This document shows positions 1 to 4,611 of a stretch of DNA of 5,770 nucleotides, one piece after another (the first letter of the stretch is position 1; every line of letters begins with the position of its first letter). Location: the NCBI GenBank assembly GCA_029555885.1, contig JAKPQT010000597.1, forward strand, positions 1-5,770, written 5' to 3'. The stretch comes from Chloroflexota bacterium (GTDB taxonomy: Bacteria > Chloroflexota > Anaerolineae > CG2-30-64-16). A model generated the notes under the pieces. The model saw only the letters and a program-made list of their open reading frames with translations. It made no database searches and had not been told where the DNA came from. The translations under genes and the position numbers were made by a program.

Positions 1-35
1 CATCCAGACAGCGTCGTAGTGTGTCGTTCACTCAT
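1..35 (-). CDS. Possible 5' end of a further gene, cut by the window edge
   Basis: An ATG at 35-33 on the minus strand opens a frame reading MSERHTTTLSG that stays open to the left edge. It lies 99 bp beyond the URO-D-like stop codon, where the next gene of a same-strand cluster would start. Support is weak: only about 11 codons are visible. The nearest GAGG-like stretch sits directly against the ATG, although a CAGG lies about 10 nt upstream. A second ATG, at 3-1, is equally possible. No family can be assigned. Confidence 0.2.
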   Translation of the reverse strand, partial: MSERHTTTLSG

Positions 36-64
36 CCCTCGTCTGCCTGCCAGGGGGGTGAAGG

Positions 65-140
65 CAACTTGCAACCTGCAACCTTCTAACCTTCAACCTG
101 ACTTGCATAATCTTCAATCTGTAATCTTCAATCTTCAATC
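65..140. repeat. Degenerate heptamer array, CAACCTN/CAATCTN family
   Basis: The plus strand reads as near-continuous 7-bp units: CAACTTG (65-71), CAACCTG (72-78), CAACCTT (79-85), CTAACCTT (86-93, one base longer), CAACCTG (94-100), a disrupted stretch, then CAATCTG (115-121), TAATCTT (122-128), CAATCTT (129-135) and CAATCCA (136-142). In transcript orientation the units are GATTGAA and GTTGCAG-like. The array overlaps the TGA stop (137-135) of the URO-D-like gene, so the stop is itself formed by a repeat unit. The drift from CAATCTT near the gene to CAACCTG further away suggests local duplication with divergence. Its function is unknown. Confidence 0.85.
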
Positions 141-1265
141 CACCCATCCCTGGAGTTCCGCAAGCAGGCGCGTGTACTCGATGAAGGTCGGCCAGGAGAT
201 GTCGGGCGGCACGCCGTGATCGCAGCTTGGAATGAACCCGCCGTCGCGCAAGACGGGCACGAGCCGCATGACCTCTTCCCGCATCACGTCGCCGCCGGCC
301 GCGATGCACCGCTTGTCGATGCCGCCGTGATAGGCCATCCGGTGGCCGAACTGCCGCCGGAACTCGTTCAGGTCGTTGCCCGCCGCGACTTCGATGGGGT
401 TGCAGGCCTTGATGCCGGATTCGATCCAGATGGGGATCAGGTGGGCGATGTACCCGTCGGAATCCATGTCGAGGAATCCGTCACCGTAGGACTTGAGCAG
501 GTCGATCCAGCTCACGTACGCGGGCTGCAAGAAGCGGCGGGTCATGGCCGGGGAGATCATGCTGTGCGCCTTGTAGGCCATATCCTCCGATACGTACAGC
601 ACGTCCAGCCGGACGCGGCGCAGGATCTGCTCCAGCACGGCCAGCACGTACGTGCGCCAGAACTCGGCCATGTCCGCGACGAACTGCGGGTCATCGATCA
701 TCAGGGCGCACAGGCCCTCCATGCCGACCCACTCGCGCATCTGCCAGAACGGACCGTTGACCGATACCGTGACCGCCTTGCCCGATGCCTCGGCCGCAGC
801 CGCGCGCTCCCAGAACTCCGGCGACAGCCGTGCAGGGTCCGCCGGGTCATAGCGCCAGCGGATCTTCTCCTCCCAGTCGGCCCGGTTCTCGACCGGCCAA
901 CGATGCCACTTGCGCGTCACAAAGTCCTTCGCGTTGCGGATATAGGTGTAGTCGTAGACATCGGAGATTTCGGTGACCGCGCCCATCCAGTCGATGACGA
1001 TGTAGTGGCCGTCTCGATGTTCCAGCACCTTTTCTTCGAAGGTTGGGATCATGCGGAAGGCCTCCGGCAGGCCGTGGGTCGCGTCGAACGCCGCCCGCGG
1101 CACGCCTACTGCCTCCGTCAACGCGTCCAGCCAGTGCACATCTGCCGGCAGCCCCTGCGTGTGCCAAGCTGCCAGCGTCGACTCGCGCGGCCCGCCCGGC
1201 GCCAGCGGCACGCGGTCGGGCCTGCCGAACAGCAATGTCTCAAGGTAGCGTTCGCGTGCGTTCAT
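135..1265 (-). CDS. URO-D-like (methyltransferase superfamily) protein
   Basis: This 376-residue cytoplasmic protein resembles the uroporphyrinogen decarboxylase (URO-D) superfamily, which contains HemE and the corrinoid/coenzyme M methyltransferases (MtaA, MtbA, CmuA). Visible blocks are RPDRVP (15-20), GGPRE (24-28), NGPFW (170-174), SEDMAYK (226-232), MDSDG (267-271), CNPIEVAAGND (288-298), HGGIDKR (313-319) and the C-terminal GGFIPSCDHGVPPDISW (342-358). The order and the last block are typical of the uncharacterised URO-D-like group. The MRQAGR-type N-terminal substrate loop of true HemE is absent, so heme synthesis is unlikely. Where MtaA-type enzymes have a zinc-binding His-x-Cys, this protein has DSD (268-270); Cys348 may correspond to the second cysteine. 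The reaction is therefore unassigned. The ATG at 1265 fits the family N-terminus; an AGGG lies about 8 nt upstream, partly inside a small CCCT/AGGG hairpin. It follows the GH4 gene by 93 bp on the same strand and is probably co-transcribed. The TGA stop lies within a heptamer repeat. Confidence 0.85.
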   Translation of the reverse strand: MNARERYLETLLFGRPDRVPLAPGGPRESTLAAWHTQGLPADVHWLDALTEAVGVPRAAFDATHGLPEAFRMIPTFEEKVLEHRDGHYIVIDWMGAVTEISDVYDYTYIRNAKDFVTRKWHRWPVENRADWEEKIRWRYDPADPARLSPEFWERAAAAEASGKAVTVSVNGPFWQMREWVGMEGLCALMIDDPQFVADMAEFWRTYVLAVLEQILRRVRLDVLYVSEDMAYKAHSMISPAMTRRFLQPAYVSWIDLLKSYGDGFLDMDSDGYIAHLIPIWIESGIKACNPIEVAAGNDLNEFRRQFGHRMAYHGGIDKRCIAAGGDVMREEVMRLVPVLRDGGFIPSCDHGVPPDISWPTFIEYTRLLAELQGWVD

Positions 1266-1282
1266 GGCACCGCCCTTTGAGG

Positions 1283-1357
1283 GGTTGCAGGTTTGCAGGT
1301 TACAGGTTACAGGTTGCAGGTTGTCGGTAGTAACCTGTAACTTTCAACCTTCCAACC
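1283..1357. repeat. Inverted repeat (hairpin) formed by opposed heptamers
   Basis: GTTACAGGTTAC (1299-1310) and GTAACCTGTAAC (1330-1341) are perfect 12-bp reverse complements separated by 19 bases. Imperfect pairing continues outward in the same register to about 1283/1357, including the GGTTG/CAACC block 1283-1287 with 1353-1357. In RNA this would form a long imperfect hairpin starting just after the GH4 stop. There is no T-tract, so it is not a classical intrinsic terminator. It could slow 3' decay or uncouple expression of the two genes, but that is inference. Confidence 0.7.
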
Positions 1358-1363
1358 TTCAAC
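1284..1363. repeat. Bidirectional heptamer array, GTTRCAG / ACCTGTA family
   Basis: The spacer between the GH4 and URO-D-like genes is almost wholly repeat. Plus-strand units are GTTGCAG (1284-1290), GTTTGCAG (1291-1298, one base longer), GTTACAG (1299-1305), GTTACAG (1306-1312) and GTTGCAG (1313-1319). After a short break (1320-1332) the complementary family follows: ACCTGTA (1333-1339), ACTTTCA (1340-1346), ACCTTCC (1347-1353) and AACCTTCA (1354-1361). The last unit contains the TGA stop (1361-1359) of the GH4 gene. The same family lies downstream of the URO-D-like gene. No promoter is recognisable in this spacer. Confidence 0.88.
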
Positions 1364-2735
1364 TATACCAATACGCCGGCAGCACATCGCGCTGCGCTTC
1401 GAGCAGCTCCGCAATGCAGGCGTCGGCGTCTGCGATGTTATTGCAGATGGGGTCGGTCAGCAGCGCGCGGCGCAGGAGCGCCCGGTCGCCGGTCACCGCA
1501 GCGTCTGCGGTCAGCTCGTGCGTGTCGATGACCTGGTGCTCCAGCGCCAGCGCGCCGCGCGGGAAGGCGCCGATCGCCAACGGCCGCGGCCCGTGCATGT
1601 CCACATGGCAGCGCGCCTCGAGCACCGCATCGTCCGGCAGGTTGGTGATCGCGCCCCGGTTGGGCGTGTTAATGAAGAACGTCTTGCCCAGCCCGCCCCA
1701 CATCGACTCGATGATGTCAGTTGCGTGGTCGTCGCGCACCTCGCGGAGGAACTCGTCGACGCTGCGCGCGCCGGACGCGTACTCTTCCGTCTTGCGCCAC
1801 GCGCCAGCCATCAAGCCCGCACGCTCCTCCGCATCGAACAGCGTGATGGGCTCCGGCATGACGGGTGCAACGCCATACCCCTGGAAGAAGGGCACGTACT
1901 CCTTGGTGTGGCCGATGGTGTCGGGGTAGACGCCGTAGAGGTCGAAGAGCTGGAGCGCGTACGCGTAGTTGTAGCGCGACTTCGAGTGAGCTTCGGGGTG
2001 GCTGGCTTCATCGGCTGCGCGCTGCGCGATGACTTCGCGGAGCCGGGGCATGAGGTCCTGCCCGTCGTAGCGGCAGCGCAGGATGAAGGTTGCGTGGTTG
2101 ACGCCGCCGATCGCCAGGTCGAGCCGCGCCTGTACGTCCGGCGGGACGCTCGTCGCGTCCGCCGGCAGGATGCCCAGCGCCTTGCACCAGCCGAGGGTGC
2201 AGTACGGCTCATGGTGGCCGTCGCACAGCGCGAACGACTTCACTTCGGGCGCATAGCGTTGCAGCGCGGTGCCCAGGACGGTGGTCGGGTTGACGAAGTT
2301 GATGAGCCAGGCATTGGGCGCGAGCTCGTGGACGTCGCGGGCCATCGCCAGCGCGTGGGGCGTCTCGCGCAGCGCCCGGAAGATGCCGCCCGGCCCGATG
2401 GTGTCCGAGCTGCACATGCGGATGCCGTGTTTGGCGGCAATGCGCGTGTCCAAGCCCCGGAAGTGGGCGTTGCGGTCGGAGAAGGTGAGGACGACGAAGT
2501 CCGAATCCGCCAGGACCTCGCGGCGGTCGGTCGAGCCGCGGACTGTCACATCGCTGCCCGTGGCCGCGCACACGCGCTCGGCCAGCCGGACCATCGTCTG
2601 CATCACATCCGGCCGGGTATCCACCAGGGCCAGAGTCCCGCCCGCCATGACGGGGCTGGTCGCCATCTTGTGGATGACGGGCTTACCGAAGAAGAAACTG
2701 CCTGCGCCGATGACGGTGATCTTTGGGCCATGCAT
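1359..2735 (-). CDS. Glycoside hydrolase family 4 (NAD+/metal-dependent glycosidase)
   Basis: This 458-residue protein has the length and motif order of GH4 enzymes. They cleave glycosides by an oxidation-elimination mechanism using NAD+ and a divalent metal, normally Mn2+, in the cytoplasm on imported sugars. Visible features are the N-terminal Rossmann glycine loop VIGAGSFFF (8-16), Asp39 closing the second strand (ALVDTR), DTIGPGGIFRALRETP (111-126), NFVNPT (146-151), the probable metal ligands Cys171 (CDGHH) and His214 (GGVNH), HTKEYVPFF (276-284) and ITNLPDDAVLEARCHVD (363-379). The DTxGPGGIFR block resembles the alpha-galactosidase/alpha-glucosidase/alpha-glucuronidase side of the family. 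The four residues from the metal cysteine, often used to predict specificity, read CDGH. That is none of the well-known types (CHSV, CHEV, CDMP, CNIP/CNVP), so no substrate is assigned. The ATG at 2735 has a good GAGGTG 7 nt upstream. The stop lies inside a heptamer repeat, and the URO-D-like gene follows. Confidence 0.9.
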   Translation of the reverse strand: MHGPKITVIGAGSFFFGKPVIHKMATSPVMAGGTLALVDTRPDVMQTMVRLAERVCAATGSDVTVRGSTDRREVLADSDFVVLTFSDRNAHFRGLDTRIAAKHGIRMCSSDTIGPGGIFRALRETPHALAMARDVHELAPNAWLINFVNPTTVLGTALQRYAPEVKSFALCDGHHEPYCTLGWCKALGILPADATSVPPDVQARLDLAIGGVNHATFILRCRYDGQDLMPRLREVIAQRAADEASHPEAHSKSRYNYAYALQLFDLYGVYPDTIGHTKEYVPFFQGYGVAPVMPEPITLFDAEERAGLMAGAWRKTEEYASGARSVDEFLREVRDDHATDIIESMWGGLGKTFFINTPNRGAITNLPDDAVLEARCHVDMHGPRPLAIGAFPRGALALEHQVIDTHELTADAAVTGDRALLRRALLTDPICNNIADADACIAELLEAQRDVLPAYWYS

Positions 2736-2742
2736 GGTGTAA

Positions 2743-2748
2743 CACCTC
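2743..2748 (-). promoter_or_regulatory. Ribosome binding site of the GH4 gene
   Basis: GAGGTG on the minus strand ends 7 nt before the ATG at 2735. It is the clearest Shine-Dalgarno sequence in the window and fixes the start at MHGPKITVIGAG, which puts the NAD-binding loop at the usual distance from the N-terminus. Confidence 0.7.
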
Positions 2749-2770
2749 GTTGTGCGGGGGAGTTAGGAAC

Positions 2771-2864
2771 GAGCAATGAGTAACGAGTAATGAGAAAACG
2801 ATCCTGGCAATGATCACTTTTTACTGGTTACTCATTTCTAATTCACAATACCCAATTCGCAATT
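2771..2864. repeat. AT-rich heptamer array (GAGTAAY and NNNAATT families)
   Basis: The 130-bp spacer between the chaperonin and GH4 genes is AT-rich, unlike the coding DNA, and is largely in 7-bp phase. On the plus strand: GAGCAAT (2771-2777), GAGTAAC (2778-2784), GAGTAAT (2785-2791), then a non-repetitive centre (2795-2815). Seven consecutive heptads follow: ACTTTTT, ACTGGTT, ACTCATT, TCTAATT, CACAATA, CCCAATT and CGCAATT (2816-2864). The array ends one base from the chaperonin stop codon (2868-2866, TAG on the minus strand). The word family differs from the CAACCTT type elsewhere in the window, but the unit length and the position beside a stop codon are the same. Confidence 0.8.
2772..2839. 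repeat. Imperfect 19-bp inverted repeat in the chaperonin-GH4 spacer
   Basis: Bases 2772-2790 pair with 2821-2839 at 17 of 19 positions; mismatches are at 2774/2837 and 2785/2826. The core ATGAGTAAC (2776-2784) pairs perfectly with GTTACTCAT (2827-2835). The loop is 30 nt. The arms belong to opposed heptamer arrays, as in the next spacer downstream. No T-rich run follows the stem in the direction of transcription, so termination is only a possibility. Confidence 0.7.
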
Positions 2865-2865
2865 C

Positions 2866-4491
2866 CTATGGGTTCGTTGCTTCGACGGGCTTCTTGTGGT
2901 GGACGAGCACGTCTGCGGTCAGTGCGATGCCTGCCGACAGCACGGCCAGTTTCACGGCGGCCTTGAGCGCGGAGCCGCTGTCCAGTACGCCGCGGGATGC
3001 CATCGGGACGACCTGCTCGGCCTCGACGTCGAACCCATGCCCGCGGCCGGCCTGGCGGATTTCCGCCATGACCTCATCGACGTCGAATCCGGCGTTCGCG
3101 ATGATGGTGCGCGCGGGTTCTTCCAGCGCGCGGATGAGGATGCGATAGGCGGCGCGTTCCTCGCTGGCGGTCGCGGCCTTGAGCCTGTCACGCAGCGCTG
3201 GGCGGCAGTCCAGCAGCGCGGTGCCGCCGCCGGGCACGACGCCTGCCAGCAGCGCGCCGCGCACGGCTTCGATGGTGTGCTCGGCCAGCTCCTTGCGGAC
3301 GTTGACCTCGGCCTCGGTGTTGCCGCCGATCCAGAGGGTGGCCGCGCCGCCGGTCAGCTTGCCGATGCGCTCGCGCAGGTTCTTGCGTTCGGCCAGGTCG
3401 CCGATGGCGCTATGCGCCGCCTTGAGGTGCGCGATGTGCTGGCGTAGGGCACGCGGGTCGCCCTGCGCGCCGACGATGCCGAAGAACTCGCGGTCGGCCC
3501 AGGCGCGCCGCGCGTGGCCCAGGTCCTCGGCGCGGATGCCGGCCAGCCGCTCGCCGCCCTGCTTGCTGAAGATGCGCGCGCCGGTCAGGAAGCTCATGTC
3601 CTCGAGGACGCCCATGATCTCGGGGATGGTCAGGCCCGGCGTCTTGACGGCCAGGATGTCGAACTCGCCCGGCTTGTTGTTGACCAGGATGGTGGCAAGC
3701 ACAGGCTCCGCGAACTGGCGGGCAATCAGCAGCAGGCTGCGCACTTTGGCCTGGCGCGCCGCAATCAGGACGGGCAGAATCTCCTCCGGCTGCGTCAGTT
3801 CGAGGTCGCTGACCAGGATGCGCGCATCCTGGAGTTCGGCCCGGTTGTGCGGCTTGCCGTTAGTCATGTGCCGCGACACCGCGCCGCCCTTCCAGTAGAT
3901 GCCTTCGACGTATTCACGCTCCAGGTCGCGGCCGCGGCCCGTGCGGATTTCGATGCGGCCGTATTCGCCGATGATGTCGAAGATTTCGCCCAGCAGCCGC
4001 GCCATCGGCGGGTCGCCGCACACCGCGGCCGCGACGCGCGCAAGCGCCTGCGGGCCTTCCACCGGCACGGCCTGGCGCGCCAGCTCGTCCAGGATGACCT
4101 CGAGACCTTCCTCGAGGTAGCGGCGCAAGACCATCGCGTTGCCGTCGGATGCGAGATAATGCAGTCCCTGGTTGAACAGGGACTGGAACAGGACCGCGGT
4201 CGTTGCGGTGCCGTCGCCCTCGCGCTCATGTTGGTTCCACAGCATGTGCCGGACGAACATCGCGCCCATATCGGCATCGCGATCGGGCAGCTCGATGATG
4301 CGCCGGGCGATGACGCCCGCGTTGTCGAGCAGCTCCGGCGAGCCGGTGCTGGCAACCCGCGTGAGCGCAACGAGGCGCGGCCGCGGGCCGAGCGTCGGGC
4401 GCACGGCATCGACAATCTGGTTAATCCCGCGTTGCAGGGCGCGAGAGGATTTGGGCTGGAAGACGACCCCAGGGGTGTAGGTGGTTTTCAT
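2866..4491 (-). CDS. Divergent GroEL-like group I chaperonin paralogue
   Basis: This 541-residue protein aligns over its length with GroEL: VRPTLGPRPR (30-39), NMGA-like DADMGA (72-77), GDGTAT (92-97), YVEGIYW (194-200), EILPVL (237-242), LATILVNN (265-272), AVKTPG (281-286), GVVPGGGTAL (417-426) and GVLDSG (501-506). These are group I rather than archaeal-type sequences. Housekeeping GroEL forms ATP-driven double rings that fold proteins in the cytoplasm with GroES. Aligned by eye, phosphate-loop Asp87 and Asp495 are kept (Asp93, Asp504). The two aspartates needed for hydrolysis are not: Asp52 is Ala58 and Asp398 is His405. Lys51 is Asn57, and Gly35 is Pro38. The substrate/GroES-binding aromatics Tyr199, Tyr203 and Phe204 read Ala204, His208 and Met209, although hydrophobic residues at 234, 237, 259, 263 and 264 remain. 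The Gly-Gly-Met tail is absent. The ATG at 4491 matches the GroEL N-terminus; a GGAG lies 12 nt upstream. A longer frame to 4605 would translate the hairpins and is not accepted. No groES is adjacent in the window. Confidence 0.9.
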   Translation of the reverse strand: MKTTYTPGVVFQPKSSRALQRGINQIVDAVRPTLGPRPRLVALTRVASTGSPELLDNAGVIARRIIELPDRDADMGAMFVRHMLWNQHEREGDGTATTAVLFQSLFNQGLHYLASDGNAMVLRRYLEEGLEVILDELARQAVPVEGPQALARVAAAVCGDPPMARLLGEIFDIIGEYGRIEIRTGRGRDLEREYVEGIYWKGGAVSRHMTNGKPHNRAELQDARILVSDLELTQPEEILPVLIAARQAKVRSLLLIARQFAEPVLATILVNNKPGEFDILAVKTPGLTIPEIMGVLEDMSFLTGARIFSKQGGERLAGIRAEDLGHARRAWADREFFGIVGAQGDPRALRQHIAHLKAAHSAIGDLAERKNLRERIGKLTGGAATLWIGGNTEAEVNVRKELAEHTIEAVRGALLAGVVPGGGTALLDCRPALRDRLKAATASEERAAYRILIRALEEPARTIIANAGFDVDEVMAEIRQAGRGHGFDVEAEQVVPMASRGVLDSGSALKAAVKLAVLSAGIALTADVLVHHKKPVEATNP

Positions 4492-4511
4492 CGATGAGAG
4501 ATACTCCAGGA

Positions 4512-4535
4512 TTGGGCGTTTCGTTGGGCGTTTCG
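4512..4535. repeat. Tandem 12-bp direct repeat
   Basis: TTGGGCGTTTCG occurs twice without a gap (4512-4523 and 4524-4535). The second copy with the following CCC forms a small GGGCG-TTT-CGCCC hairpin (4526-4538), which competes with the adjacent 14-bp hairpin for the shared CCC. It lies in the probable leader of the chaperonin gene, 5 bases upstream of its GGAG. Confidence 0.85.
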
Positions 4536-4570
4536 CCCTACTCTGAGTTACGCAGCAACTCAGAGTAGGG
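4536..4570. repeat. Perfect 14-bp inverted repeat upstream of the chaperonin
   Basis: CCCTACTCTGAGTT (4536-4549) and AACTCAGAGTAGGG (4557-4570) are exact reverse complements with a 7-nt loop. It sits 45 bases before the chaperonin ATG, about where a groESL operon would carry a CIRCE operator, but it does not match CIRCE (TTAGCACTC-N9-GAGTGCTAA). It could be an operator, part of a bidirectional terminator, or one arm of a dispersed palindromic element. There is no T-tract on either side. Confidence 0.85.
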
Positions 4571-4598
4571 TCAGGAAGTCGCCCAGCGACTTCCTGAC
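4570..4598. terminator. Perfect 13-bp hairpin after the membrane glycosyltransferase
   Basis: GTCAGGAAGTCGC (4570-4582) and GCGACTTCCTGAC (4586-4598) pair perfectly around a 3-nt loop. It starts 13 bases after the TAA stop of the upstream gene and abuts the 14-bp hairpin, sharing G4570. The short loop and the position suit a transcription terminator, but no T-run follows on the minus strand. A REP-like dispersed palindrome is the main alternative. Confidence 0.5.
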
Positions 4599-4611
4599 AC
4601 ATCATATCAGT

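Noticed and set aside
216..1280. 354-codon plus-strand open frame opposite the URO-D-like gene
   Set aside because: The minus-strand frame carries clear family motifs; the plus-strand translation has no recognisable domain and arises from the low stop frequency of GC-rich DNA.
65..1363. CRISPR array or leader
   Set aside because: The repeats are 7-bp units without the 20-40 bp repeat and unique spacer pattern of CRISPR.
1518..2783. 421-codon plus-strand open frame opposite the GH4 gene
   Set aside because: It mirrors a well-supported GH4 gene, has no family motif, and runs into the heptamer spacer.
2736..2865. Sigma-70 promoter for the GH4 gene in the AT-rich spacer
   Set aside because: Several TTG and AT-rich words occur, but no -35/-10 pair with acceptable spacing stands out from the repeat background.
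3514..4497. 327-codon plus-strand open frame opposite the chaperonin
   Set aside because: It is antisense to conserved GroEL motifs, with low-complexity composition and no ribosome binding site noted.
4536..4570. CIRCE-type HrcA operator before the chaperonin
   Set aside because: The inverted repeat is in a suitable place, but its arms do not match TTAGCACTC/GAGTGCTAA and the spacing is 7 rather than 9.
4492..4605. 38-residue N-terminal extension of the chaperonin starting at 4605
   Set aside because: It would translate the palindromes and the tandem repeat, and it adds residues absent from the family; the ATG at 4491 aligns with the GroEL start.
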